Program-made: the position numbers and the translations under genes
Shown here: piece by piece, positions 1-9,639 of the stretch
Position numbering within the stretch: the stretch's first letter is position 1
Layout of the letters: the number at the start of each line of letters is the position of its first letter
The notes under the pieces: generated by a model
Databases searched by the model: none
Told to the model about the DNA's origin: nothing
What the model saw: the letters and a program-made list of their open reading frames with translations, nothing else
From: Parachlorella kessleri
Taxonomy: Eukaryota; Chlorophyta; Trebouxiophyceae; Chlorellales; Chlorellaceae
DNA: 16,850 bases
Direction of reading: 5' to 3'
NCBI GenBank assembly: GCA_001598975.1
Contig: BBXU01002765.1
Location: 1 to 16,850 of the forward strand

Positions 1-2401
1 CCCTCCGTAGGCTGCGGGCGTGCATGGTAGCCCCCACCAAGATCATCGCGGGGCTGGGCATGTCCCTGGGCTTGGACGTGCTGGAGGCGGAGGGGGCCAC
101 CGGCGACTACCGCACCCTGTTCCACAAGAAGGCGGAGGTCATTGCCAAGGCGCTGACGACAGGTAGGGGAGGCCCCTCTGCGTGTGGGTGTGGGTATGTG
201 GGGGAAGGGGGGGGGTCCTGTGTGTGTGGTGTTGGGGGTGGTGGTGGTGGTGTTAGGACCGCTTGAGAGCATCAGTGTCACCCAGGTATAACCCAGGGTA
301 CAGGTGGGTGCATTCGGGGCGCTTGTTGGGGTCAGTGGGTGGGTAGGTGGTCACTGTGTGACATCACTTGCCAGCCTTGTGGGAGAGGAAGCAATTAACA
401 GCTTGGCCTAGCAAGTAACAGCTTGGCCTAGGAAGCATTCTGTATGAGCCAGCCTCCTCGGCTGCTTACTGGTCCCTGCACTGCCCTGCAATGGATGTGC
501 TCGATTGCGCTTCCCGGTGAGCAACTTCATGGTACTCGCAGCTGTGGTGAATCGGTGCCGGCGCAGGCGGCTACGGCTTGGGCTTTTTCTTTCAGGGGGG
601 GACCCCGGAGGTGGCTACGACTTTGGCTTTGTTGGTGGGAGACCCCAGAGGTGGCTACGACGTTGGGTTTTTTTTATTTTGGAGCCCGCAGGTGGCTATG
701 ACTTTGGCTTCCTGCACATTAAAGCGGTGGATGACACGGGGCATGACAGGCTGGTGGACCTCAAGGCAAGTGCGGTAGAAGGAGTACCTGCAGTACAGGG
801 GTAGTAATCATACATGAGGCGACCGCATGGTACAGAACGGTGCGATGCCTTTTGGCGTGCGCTGCACTGGTTTGGATGGCACGCATGGATGTCAGCATTA
901 AGTACAACAGCATGATTGTAATTGGTTGGTGCGCTAACTTATCAAATACACTGTGCCGCTGCTGATGACATGCCTCTCCGCAGGTGAAGTAATCAGTGAG
1001 TGTTTGTTGGGAGGCAGGGTGGGCCAACATGTAGTACCTTTGCTGGGTGACGCAGAGCAGGCGTAGCAGGTCTTGCTGAGGCCCTTGAGAAGGGTCGCCT
1101 GCCCTTTTATCAAGAATGAAAAGCGATAGATTGACAGACAATTTTTGGTGTGTTGCACTGAAAAAAGGTGGTTATATCAATAACGGTGTCGCCCTCTCCC
1201 TGCGGTGCAGGTGAGGTATGAGGAGGTGGTGGACCGCATGGTGGGGCAGCTGCTGCGCCTGCTGTGGCAGGCAGAGCGCGCAGGGCGGGGGCGCTACTCC
1301 CTCGTCGTCACCGGCGACCACTCCACCCCCGTGGAGTTTGGGGACCACTCCCACGAGCCGGTGCCCTTTGCCATCGCCCGAGTCAGGGATGTGGTGAGTG
1401 GCAGCCTGGCGGTCACTGCGAGCCTGGTGCCTACGGCAACTTCTCTCAAGGGTAGTGCTATGCGCTTGAATGGTTGATGCCGCTATCACATTGGCGCTTC
1501 GTCCTCTTGATACCTGGGAAATGAATGGAATCAGATCATGACCTAAGGCAACAGCCAAAGGCAACAGCCGGCCCGTACACACATAGACACTCAGTAGTAC
1601 TGGTACTAGCTAGTAATAGTTTTTATGGTCAGCACATTATGCATAGGTGCATGTTGTCGCTGGCGTCCTTGCATTGGGTGGAAGCCAGGTTACCAATCCG
1701 GCCGCAAGAGGTGCCAGCTGCGTGTGGTGCAGGTTGCTGCCCTGGGAGGCACCACTGCCATCGAAGCTGTTCCACTGGAGCCTATCCCGCACCCGCACCA
1801 GCAAGAACCCAGCAGCGCTGCTGCCACAGCCGGCGTAGCAGCCGGCGCCTTGGCAGCAAGCGGCAGCGCTGCACAGCATGCCTCAGCGGGCCCGGCGGAG
1901 GCGCTAGAGGCACATGGTGGCATCCTTCCAGCACTGGCAGCCCTACAGCAGCAGGTAGCCCTGGGGACAGGCCAAGAAAAGCTGGCGGTTGGACTAGACC
2001 AACGAAGGAATGGCTGTGATGGGTCGAGTAGGGAGCCAGCGCAGCCATCTGTAGCCTCCAGTGCTTCTGGTGCTAGTCGCGAAGGGGAGGCTCTAGTCAT
2101 GCCGCCAGGGGTGGTGCCTGGTGCACGGCGGCACCCCTTGTCATTGCCTGATGGCGCTGTCAGCGACCGGCAGGGGCAGGCCCAGCCGCTGGAGCAGCCG
2201 CAGAGAGGCAAAACAGAGTCTCAGAGCTTGGGTGGGGCGCCGCCTGGTGCTGAGCCACTGTCACCAGCACTTGGCCTCTGTGGAGATGGAGTGCAGCGGT
2301 TCAGTGAGATTGATGCTGCTGGCGGGGCTCTAGGCAGGTTCCCAGGCAGCCAGGTTATGACGCTGGTGAAGCAGTTTGTTGGCCTGGAGCAACCTGTGTG
2401 A
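1..2401 (+). CDS. apgM: Archaeal-type cofactor-independent phosphoglycerate mutase, 3' part of the gene
   Basis: Interconverts 3- and 2-phosphoglycerate in glycolysis without 2,3-bisphosphoglycerate. Four exons are visible: up to 162, 692-765, 1211-1393 and 1733-2401, joined in phases 1, 0 and 0. The frame is open to the left edge, so the 5' part is missing, though GTAG at 7-10 could be an acceptor. Exon 1 reads MVAPTKIIAGLG and GATGDYRT, a hallmark of the ApgM branch of the alkaline phosphatase superfamily. Exon 2 carries KAVDDTGHD and exon 3 VVTGDHSTPVEFGDHSHEP, which hold metal-binding Asp and His residues. The last exon starts VAALGG...VPLEPIPHP and ends with the family C-terminus FSEIDAAGGALGRFPGSQVM. 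Between these lie about 150 residues rich in Ala, Gly, Gln and Ser that the family lacks. Plants have homologues of this type. Localisation cannot be judged without the N-terminus. Confidence 0.9.
184..251. repeat. G/T-rich low-complexity tract in mutase intron 1
   Basis: Runs of GTGTGGG, GGGGGGGGG and (GTG)n lie a few tens of bases after the donor of the first visible intron (163-691). The G runs on the transcribed-sense strand could form a G-quadruplex. No further feature seen in 252-390. Confidence 0.7.
391..430. repeat. Two 20-bp direct repeats in intron 1
   Basis: The unit GCAATTAACAGCTTGGCCTA at 391-410 is followed directly by the same unit with one change (GCAAG for GCAAT) at 411-430. 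It lies within mutase intron 1 and has no visible coding role. Confidence 0.85.
564..710 (+). repeat. Four tandem copies of the 3' splice junction of mutase exon 2
   Basis: The start of exon 2 (cag|GTGGCTATGACTTTGGCTT, 689-710) is preceded by three degenerate copies of itself, starting at about 567, 611 and 651, so the spacing is about 44, 40 and 41 bp. Copies 2 and 3 also share the flank GGAGACCCCrGAG. Each copy carries an AG just before its GTGGCTACGA-like core. The spacing to the true exon start is not a multiple of three for the copies at 651 and 567, so use of those acceptors would break the frame. Phase 1 of the upstream exon (ends 162) fits only the last copy. Confidence 0.85.
766..1210 (+). 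other. Probable GC-AG intron in the phosphoglycerate mutase gene
   Basis: Exon 2 ends ...VDLK at 765 and is followed by GCAAGT; exon 3 resumes at 1211 after GGTGCAG with VRYEEVVDRMV. Joining AAG to GTG gives the ungapped sequence LVDLKVRYEEVVD in phase 0. Canonical alternatives exist (GTAGAA at 775, GTACCT further on) but would insert extra residues at a point where the family is ungapped. Another GCAGGTGAAGTA at about 981-992 resembles the true acceptor region (GCAG|GTGAGGTA) and may be a decoy. Confidence 0.7.
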
Positions 2402-2800
2402 CCGTATGGCAGGGCTGCGGAGGCTGCCGCAATGCACAGCTGACACTAAGATGTTGCACGCCTTGGCAAGTCCATGCATTCGAATTTATTAGGGAGTTTC
2501 TGTGCGATGCAGCAGTTTACTTGAAATATGGTAATACTTTACCTGAGTAATTGACATCCACAGTCGTCCATCCTGTCGGTATTCTGGCGGCATGAGGCAC
2601 GTTGCATGTTTCACCAGCCCAGACACCCTCAATAAGAGTTCCTCCCTCTCCCCATGCTCACTAACAGTTAATTTTAGTCAGCTTCTGACTAACCCAGACA
2701 AATCATCTTTGTATGCTGGTGAACTCCATCAAGGGATCCCGTGGCATGCCACTGAAGGTCTGAGTCGTAGGTGGTGGAGTTGCCCGGCAGTACTGGCTCG
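2402..2800. other. Short intergenic region: mutase 3' UTR and dCMP deaminase 5' region
   Basis: Two plus-strand genes are separated by only 399 bases here. No TGTAA poly(A) signal and no clear TATA box was found. An in-frame stop at 2768-2770 precedes the deaminase ATG, which supports that start codon. Confidence 0.6.
2674..2692. repeat. Small inverted repeat between mutase and deaminase genes
   Basis: TTAGTCAG, then a 3-base loop CTT, then CTGACTAA form a perfect 8-bp stem. It lies in the 400-bp intergenic space. It could be an element near the mutase transcript end or chance; no function is claimed. Confidence 0.5.
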
Positions 2801-5800
2801 ATGGGCACCGATAGCTCGACTTCCAAGCTGCTCATGGTGGCAGCGGTGTCGGCGTCAGGCTCAGCTGCCCTGACATACGCAGTGATGCGCAGGAACTCTA
2901 GGGCGCGCAGCAAGGCAGCGGCGGCTAGGCGAAGTGATCACTCCTCCTGCTGCGGGACGCCGCCAACCAAGAAGGACCCGTACGACCCCAGCCCTCGGAC
3001 AGGGCAAGTGTTCCTTGAAAAGTGTTGTGCAAGAGCTCCTGCTCCCGCTATAGCGCTTGTCTGGCATAAAGTGCTGCAAACCAGGTGGCACTGCACCTAG
3101 GCACAGCGGTGAGCGTATCCCCTGCCTGCCTGCAGGTACCTATCCTGGGACGACTACTTCATGGCAGTTGCTTTTCTGAGTGCCCAGCGCTCAAAAGACC
3201 CCAACAAGCAGGTACGTAGGGTTAACATACTTCGGATTTGTCAGTGCTTGGCAAGGTGGCAGAGGTTGTGCACCCAGCATATAGCGGGACGCACCAGCGG
3301 CATGCAAGGTGGCAAGGACGGTAAGGCGGAGCTGCCAGCGTATGACCATGAAGAAGAGCTGTGTTCTGCTGACTCACGTGGTGGCCTGCCAGTACCGCTG
3401 AGGTGGTTCTTGTTCAGCAAACTTGCCATCATGCCTTTCCCTTGCAGGCAAAACCGCGATAGTTCAGCGGCTGGCCCCTATGGGAACAACATTGACACAG
3501 AACTGCTGCTCTCTGTGTCAGTACTTCGCTATCCTCCATTTCCTGCCTGCCTGCGCAGGTGGGCGCCTGCATAGTAGACGAGAACCAGGTCATCTGCGGC
3601 ATCGGCTACAACGGCTTCCCACGCGGCTGCCACGACAGCACGCTGCCCTGGGCGAAAAAGGCGCGTGGCGGCGACCCGCTCCAGACCAAGTACCCCTATG
3701 TGTGCCACGCCGAGATGAACGCGATCCTCAACAAGAATGGCGCCTCGGTGGCGGGCGCGGTGAGTGCTAGCTAGCTAGCTTGCTAGGCAGGCATGAGTTC
3801 AGGGAGACACAGGGTACGCAGGAGCTAGGGCAAGCAGCCTTAACTGCTGTGTGGTTGTGCAAGGTAGCCAAGCATGTAGACAGCTAGACAGGAGGCAGGG
3901 GTGCAGTGCGCGCTGGCAACTGGCCATCCTTGTGAATTACATGCGGGACAGCGCTGCACTTTATTAGTTTTGATGCTGGTGCCCTAGCATATTGCAGTAG
4001 GCCATAATCTGAGGCCCGTCTGGCAATTGCCGGCCCGGCCGCGCTATGGATTCCCCAGCAAGGGTATCCTATGTCACCCACAGATGCACATCAACCCGCC
4101 ACGTCCTGCGCAGAAGATCTACGTGACAATGTTCCCCTGCAACGAGTGCGCCAAGCTGCTAATACAAGCGGGAATCAGAGAGATTGTTTACCACGAGGAC
4201 AAGCTGGCCCCTACTCGGCCCCCAAGCCCCAGCAAGGACGGCTTCAGGTGGGGTAGCAAGCAGTGGCTACAGTGTCTCGCCTATGCTGGGGGCTGGAAAG
4301 TCTGAGAGCAAGGCTCAACCTGGTCGGGCAATGCCTTTGGATAACCCCCATGAGTGAAAGCGGTTGCCAGCAGCAACTGCCTGCGAAGGACTCTGTCCCT
4401 ACACTCGTGTCATGTCGTGCTGAAGACTCCTAGCTGGCAGCACCTGCATAGGGATGAGTGGGGCGACAGAGCAGCACCTGCATGGGGATGAGTGGGGTGA
4501 CTGAGCATCACTGGCTGCAGAAGGTTGGACATGCAAGGAATTCCGACGGGCGTGTAACAGCTAGCGTGTCCTGCCTGCCCCGCCCCTGTTCCATCCTGGG
4601 CCGGTGAAGCACCCAATGTTTTCTTGGTTATCGATACCTGCTGTCTTGTGGTAGCACCCCCGACCCCTTTCCGTCCCAACACAATGGTTTCTACTGGGAC
4701 CGCGCTATGCCTGCTGCAGGCCCGGTAAAAACCAATGTGTTGGGATGGTAAGGGTTAGAATGCCCCACAGTGCCCCACAATGGGTTTTATCGGGACTGCG
4801 CTATGCCTGCTGCAGGCCCGACCAGCAGTACGCAGCCTCTAGGAAGCTGCTGGCCCTGGCGGGGGTCACCCTGCGGCAGCACCGCTTCCGCAGCCCCGTG
4901 ACGCTGCGGCTGACTAACCACCCGGCGTATCCGGTCCTCCGCAGCGTGGACAGCGCGGCGGTGGCCGTGGAGACCGCTGCCGCTGCGGCGCTCGCTGCTG
5001 CTGCTGCTGCTGCCGCGGCGGCGGCGGCGGCCAGCACGGGACAGCAGCAGCAGCAGCTGCTGGCGGGGCATGGCCCCCAGGAGCTGCCGTGGAAGGGGGC
5101 CAGTGGGGCTCTTGTGGCATGGCCTAGCAGCTGTGGTAGTCACACTGCGGGAAGCGGCCCTTGGGGGCTGCAGCAGCCACAGCAGCCACCCTGCAGCGAC
5201 TGCCATGCCGCAGCGCTGGCATTAGAACCCTCTGACAGCGCAGCAACAGCCGTCTCCAGGGTGGAAGGAGCCCCAGCAATTGAAGCCCTTGTCGCTTTGG
5301 CACAATACTATAGCTCTTCACAGCACGAGGAGCAGCAGCTGCAGCAGCAAGAGGAGGATGGCAGTACGAATGCCCATGGCAGCGTGCCAGGGCTAGTAGC
5401 AGTTGCGGGGCAAACCATAGGTGCGCCGCCGCAGGTTGACGCAGCCTGGGCCAGCAGTGTGCTGGAAAGCCTAGCCAGGCTGTTCCCGACGAGAGTGCAG
5501 GCATCGCCTGCAGCAGCCCTGCAGTGCGGCCCGCTTGACGCTGGCCAGCAGCCGGGGCAGAGTGTTGAGGGTGGCAGCGCCGCAGCCTCCCCTGCCCCGG
5601 GGGAGTGCAACAGTCGCCCCACAGGGCAGGGCAGCACTGATGAGAGCCCGGAGGGGACAGGAGCAAGCTCGGTCGCAGCAGAGGAGCCCTTAGAAGGTCA
5701 GCTGAGCCCTTTGGTGCATGCTGCTCCTGACGCTAGCTTGGGGCAGGCGGAGGGCGATGCAGCAGTTGCTGGGTTGGCCATGCCGGAGGGCGGCCTTGCC

Positions 5801-5956
5801 GCCTTGGTCGAAGTTGAGGAGGCGCTGGCGGCAACAGCAGCAGGGGCAGGAGAGGTGGCAGCAGCTGGTGATGGGGAGCTTGCTGGTGGCAGCGGCAAGT
5901 CGGCCGAGGCCACGGCCAGCCCAGCTGTGAGCTTGGCAACGACTTTGGTTGCATGA
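2801..5956 (+). CDS. DCTD: Deoxycytidylate (dCMP) deaminase with long C-terminal extension
   Basis: Deaminates dCMP to dUMP, supplying substrate for thymidylate synthase. Exons: 2801-3003, 3136-3211, 3559-3759, 4114-4247 and 4816-5956, phases 2, 0, 0 and 2, about 584 residues. The ATG at 2801 is the first after an in-frame stop at 2768. Residues 10-29 are hydrophobic and followed by basic residues, so they could be a membrane anchor or part of a targeting peptide. The core starts with [29 protein letters not shown] holds the zinc His143 and catalytic Glu145; PCNEC gives zinc Cys169 and Cys172. GYNGFPRG and LLALAGV are also typical. The core ends near residue 245; animal enzymes are about 180 residues in all. 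The remaining 340 residues are Ala-, Gln-, Glu- and Gly-rich with poly-Ala and poly-Gln runs and no recognised domain; the frame is open throughout. Confidence 0.9.
3004..3135 (+). other. Probable GC-AG intron 1 of dCMP deaminase
   Basis: Exon 1 ends ...PSPRTG with AG|GCAAGT at 3004, and exon 2 starts after CTGCAG at 3136. The join must be in phase 2 to reach YLSWDDYF. The GC donor fits phase and full consensus. The nearest GT (3008) is in the wrong phase. A weak GT at 3022 (AA|GTGTTG) would also be in phase and would add GQVFLEK, so it cannot be excluded. Confidence 0.6.
3766..3780. repeat. (CTAG)n microsatellite just inside deaminase intron 3
   Basis: GCTAGCTAGCTAGCT lies immediately after the donor GTGAGT at 3760-3765. 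No other feature was seen in the rest of this intron (3781-4113). Confidence 0.8.
4437..4501. repeat. Two 31-bp direct repeats in deaminase intron 4
   Basis: The unit beginning GCAGCACCTGCATAGGGATG occurs at 4437-4467 and again, with two base changes, at 4471-4501. It lies within the 568-base intron 4248-4815 and is separate from the splice-site duplication further downstream. Confidence 0.85.
4681..4820 (+). repeat. Duplicated 3' splice junction of the last dCMP deaminase exon, 96 bp apart
   Basis: A 44-bp block at 4681-4724 is repeated at 4777-4820 with five mismatches. Each block contains CGCTATGCCTGCTGCAG|GCCCG, that is branch/pyrimidine region, acceptor and the first exon bases. The downstream acceptor (exon start 4816) gives the family-like join [20 protein letters not shown]. 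The upstream acceptor (exon start 4720) is intact, exactly 96 bases away and followed by an open frame, so its use would add 32 residues in frame. Confidence 0.9.
4981..5062 (+). repeat. Trinucleotide runs encoding poly-Ala and poly-Gln
   Basis: Runs of GCT/GCC/GCG at about 4975-5034 encode an alanine tract broken by one Leu, and CAG repeats at 5043-5057 encode glutamines. They begin the low-complexity tail of the dCMP deaminase and are likely to be length-polymorphic between strains. Confidence 0.85.
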
Positions 5957-6332
5957 GTTGTCGATGGGTGGCAGGGCAATGCGAACAGGGAGGAGATAGG
6001 GGTGATCTGGAACTGACAGGCCGGGGTTGCTGCCAGTGGCTGGGGGCCTTTGCTTGGCCAAGATGTCTGCATTATCATAGACATTATCATGGGTGGCAGG
6101 TAGTGCGAACAGATCTTGTTGAACTGCATTGGCAGGGCTGGGATGCTAGTAATGCTGGTGACAAGCACAGACGGCATGCTATAGAGGTGCATGCTAGTCT
6201 GACCGTGGATGAAGGTGGTTGGCTGGTAAACTGAACTAAGTTTGACAGGCACGCCTTCTGGACTAAACGTAATGTTCCTCCCCACCATCAACAAAATTGG
6301 TCTCATATTCGACGACGCGAGAGTCAAGGCAG

Positions 6333-6337
6333 TTACA
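6333..6337 (-). terminator. TGTAA poly(A)-like signal, minus strand
   Basis: TTACA on the plus strand reads TGTAA on the minus strand, the usual poly(A) signal of chlorophycean algae. It could end the transcript of the minus-strand gene whose stop is at 7527, giving a 3' UTR of about 1.2 kb. A five-base match may be chance. Confidence 0.3.
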
Positions 6338-6954
6338 GACAGCTGGGATAAACCCAGCCACCACTACGCCACTTAGAACTCACCACACCCGTCATCAACT
6401 GCAGTGCTGGCATAAGCAGGCAGAAAGCAGTGGACAAACCTGCGCATTATTGATAGATCAATGTCTGGACGGCACACACGAGAAAACTTGGCCAGCCTCC
6501 AGGCTCCACCAGAAGCCCTATGAAGGACCGCCGGACGAGGCTCTTCAGCCAGCTTTGAAAATGTGTTGCCCAATAATGAAAGCATGGCGGCCCCAAAGCC
6601 ACCAACGAAATAGAATGGCACCGGCACTGGCTCCAGGGATGTGCACCCGACCTCCCTCCCAGCATGCAAAACTCATGATATATACCAAAAACCAGCACAG
6701 TAATGTTGCAAACGCCCCTCGCTACCCATTACCGCACTAGGACCACTAGCTACGTGACTAGCTGCACAAAAATAATACAATGCTCCCCGCAATAACCATC
6801 TAACAGTCACAACCAGCCCCTGCGCAGCAGTGCTGTTGTTTCTTCACCACGGATAGCAGTTCGAAAGCACACAAGCCAAGCGGCAGGCGCACATAGGAAT
6901 GCTCCGAGGGAGATAGACAGGGGGAGGCAATCAATATTCAACACCAGACAGCAT

Positions 6955-6959
6955 TGTAA
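6955..6959 (+). terminator. TGTAA poly(A)-like signal, plus strand
   Basis: TGTAA (in GCATTGTAAGCTGG) lies about 1 kb after the dCMP deaminase stop at 5956 and is the only such match I noticed in the convergent region on this strand. Long 3' UTRs are common in these algae, but this remains a five-base match. Confidence 0.3.
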
Positions 6960-7526
6960 GCTGGCAGGCAAGCAGGCAAGCAACATGCAACATGCAGGAC
7001 GCTAAGCAACGACTAACATGCACAAGCAATAAACAAGGACGACTAAGATTGCGCCTCAGGTTCACTGTTCCGGTTGAACATTAGTTGTGCGGAATATATA
7101 TGCAAGATGGGTGATACGGTGCCTCCCCATGCATTGAGCATTTCAAGCTGCTCCTGGAAAGAGACATGCGCGCCATCGCACCAAACGAAATTCCAAAATC
7201 AGTTGGATCACCACCGTCCCCTGGCACTACTACTTCACAGCTGGCAGCATGACTCACAGCCGCCATTATTACCTAGACGGGGCCCTGCTCACCCAATTGG
7301 GGCCCCATGCAGTCAGCCTGGCACACAGGTAGCAAAGCACTCCTTGGACCCTGCTGGACTCTGCCCACGCTCCAAGTACCACTGGGGCCCAGACCTGCCC
7401 TTGTGAGGCACCGAACGCTGTCCAGCACTGCTGTCAAGTACCTCTCAGCCTGGTGTTCCCGGCACCAGCTGCAGCAGCCAGCAGGGCAACAGGCCCGGGG
7501 CAGGCGGGCCCCCAGCAGGGCGCTGG

Positions 7527-9448
7527 CTAGCTGTTATGGCTCGCGGTTGGCGAGGCAGGGACAGCGATGGGGCATGGCCCAGCGGTCTGATCACTATCGT
7601 GACTGCCGCTGCTGCTAATGGGAGCGGCCGAGCCCTCAAATCGCTGGTACATCTGGTGCAGCGAGAGAACCTGCACGCAGAGTGAGCGAGTGGTCACAGG
7701 CGGCCAATCAGTGGCAACTAGGGAATTCGTAATTACAAAGCAGCGGCAGCTACTGGCAGCCACTCTTCTGAGTGAGGCTGACCAGCTCTGCCGAGCAACT
7801 GAGGTCAGCTTGCTTCAAACTTGAAGCTCCACCAGCAGCCGCACTTCCCATAACTGTCTCCCAGCCAGCAAGATCTGTGTCTTAATGTCGTCCCCAACAT
7901 CAGGAACCGCCCACAGGGCACTCACCAGGTGGTCCAGAGGCACTTGGTGTGTGGCGGAGGTGCCAGGGGCCCGATACTTCTGGCTCTTCTTTGACCAGTC
8001 GCCCGAGGGTCGGTTGGGGTACTTCCGCCGGAAGGCAGCCTGTAGGGGTTCACGATACGAATATTCTCAACCTGCTGACGCCCACAGTGAGCTTGTCCTG
8101 CATGGACGGCAAGCAAGATGGAGCCCCTGCACAGACAGTGCCATGTTGGGTGCCCCAAACGCCTTGCTGCTGGCCACTGCGTGCAAACAAAGGTTGGACC
8201 TCCCAGAAGTCCTACCGACACAGCTGTACACCACTGAGAGGAGGATGCCGTGGTGCCCACCAACTTTCGCCCCCGCCGCACAAAGGAAAACTGGCAGCCC
8301 ACCTCACAATGCCCCCTACAAGCCCCAGCAATCTCACCTGCGTCTCGCCGAGCAGGTCTCTCAGCCGCAGCTTGGTATCCTGGGAGACGTCTGCCCACGT
8401 GAGCGCAGGGTTGAGGTCAAACACCCAGCGGCCAGACGCTGCCTCCTTCTGCCCCACAAACAGCACCACTTTCTTGGCTGTGCGAGGGTTGTGGAGGTTC
8501 ATGCGGAGCCACGTGGTGAGGGCAGCCCACTCCTTGTCCCCCTCCCGTGTCCCACTGCTGCCGCCGCTCGTTGCCATGGGTGCTGCAGCTGCTGAAGCCT
8601 CGGCTGCGCTGCAGGCGACGGCGCTGCCACCAGCGCAGGAGATGGAGGGCTGCTCTGGCTGTACGCCTGGAACTGGAACAGAGGCGTCGCTGGCGCTGCT
8701 GTCGGCCGCCCCCTCCTCCTGCTGCTGCTGCTGCGCCTGCTTCTGCAGGTGACGCAAATGCAAAAAAGCCTGTCAACTGCTATCCTCACACCTTGCCACA
8801 ATTGCACAGTAAGCACAGCTGCAGGACTGCGAGCACTGGGATGGAACCCCTGCAAACCGCCGACGACCGGATGGCATCAAAAAAAAGCCTAGCACGTAAG
8901 ATAAAAGCTCACAGACTCTGGCACACGAGTGCCAATCCTTACCCGGGACGCCCCGCGCCAAGTGTAAGACCTCCGTGGGAGGATGATGGGGGCCCCAGAG
9001 GCACCATTGTGAATCACCCTAACCTTGGAGGGCCGGTACTCCTCGTCTGCACACATAAGCAGTACAATCAGAGCCCCTGCTGGTGAATATTTGGTGGCTT
9101 AGCCTGCAAAGGCCGGCAGCGGGCTGCAGCGCACACTGGCAAGGGGGTGCGTTACAAGCCTTGCAAAGCCCTGAGAAGCCGGGACCGGAGCCTTGGCGTT
9201 CCAAGCAACTCTCTCTCTCTCTTTCTCTCTCTAGAGCAGCAAAACTCACCATCAGACTGCTCCTCGTCGCTACCCACACCTGGCTGCTGCACTGCTGCCC
9301 GTGGCCGGGTACCTCTGCTGGGAGGCTTGCTGCAAATGGCCTGCTTCAGTGGTGCGCTGGTGGGAGCAACCGTCCAAGGGCTTTCCCGTGACGTAAAACG
9401 AAGGCCGGCGAGAATCTCAGCGCCCTCGAGACAATCCTCTGGCTCCTC
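7527..9448 (-). CDS. Unrecognised, probably nuclear protein: 3' exons
   Basis: I do not recognise the family. Exons in transcript order: 9448 or 9438 to 9250, 9046-9024 (23 bases), 8742-8338, 8039-7926 and 7670-7527 with stop TAG. Four introns have GT-AG borders and matching phases (1, 0, 0, 0). The acidic stretch GSDEEQSDDEEYRPSKK is formed only by splicing across the 23-base exon, which supports the model. Next come a poly-Gln stretch and an Ala/Ser-rich linker. Then follows a block that looks conserved: EWAALTTWLRMNLHNPR, KKVVLFVG, RWVFDLNPALTWADV, RLRDLLGETQ and AAFRRKYPNRPSGDWSKKSQ. It ends HQVPLDHLVLSLHQMYQRFEG plus a Ser-rich tail. Basic and acidic patches suggest a nuclear protein; this is inference. 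It runs tandem to and downstream of the aminopeptidase gene. Confidence 0.7.
9209..9232. repeat. (CT)n microsatellite
   Basis: CTCTCTCTCTCTTTCTCTCTCT. On the coding (minus) strand this is a GA-rich tract starting about 17 bases after the donor GTGAGT at 9249-9244 of the unknown gene. It may act as a purine-rich intronic element or be neutral. Confidence 0.85.
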
Positions 9449-9556
9449 CTGTACCGCAGCAGCCGCCCGCAGGGATTATGCGAGGAGCGGCGGTGCCACT
9501 CCGAGAGCCTAGGAACCTTGGACTCCTTTTTCAATTATTATATGGTATGTTTAAAG

Positions 9557-9581
9557 CTTGGGTCGTGCTGGCCGACCCAAG
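9557..9581. repeat. 9-bp perfect inverted repeat
   Basis: CTTGGGTCG at 9557-9565 and CGACCCAAG at 9573-9581 are complementary with a 7-base loop. It falls between the tentative exon ending at 9640 and the exon starting near 9448, in a probable intron of the minus-strand unknown gene. Confidence 0.75.
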
Positions 9582-9639
9582 GCAGCCGACGCATCGATTA
9601 CCAACAGCGTTGCAACAATGCAATTCTTGCCGAACTCAC

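Larger units (their letters stand above)
5957..7526. other. Convergent intergenic region between dCMP deaminase and the minus-strand unknown gene
   Basis: No convincing gene. Open frames here lack ATG starts or family resemblance. A minus-strand frame at 6373-6669 contains a hydrophobic stretch (PFYFVGGFGAAMLSLLG) and is listed among the rejected items. The region should hold the 3' UTRs of both converging genes. Short repeats CATTATCAT (two copies near 6071-6092) and GGCAAGCA (near 6965-6980) are visible. Confidence 0.6.

Noticed and set aside
391..430. Possible CRISPR-like or transposon terminal repeat.
   Set aside because: There are only two directly abutting 20-bp units with no spacer and no target-site structure; it is a simple tandem duplication in an intron.
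5124..5666. Long minus-strand frames opposite the dCMP deaminase tail.
   Set aside because: They are shadows of the G+C-rich, repeat-like coding sequence on the plus strand; the plus frame continues directly from the conserved core.
6373..6669. Minus-strand open frame with a hydrophobic stretch PFYFVGGFGAAMLSLLG and a TGTAA 36 bases after its stop.
   Set aside because: It has no ATG at its start, no clear acceptor, unbiased third codon positions and no family resemblance. It may be 3' UTR or chance; kept only as a possibility.
7885..8752. Long plus-strand frames of 236 and 267 residues.
   Set aside because: They lie opposite phase-consistent exons of the minus-strand unknown gene, and their composition (Cys/Arg/Pro-rich) is typical of antisense reading.
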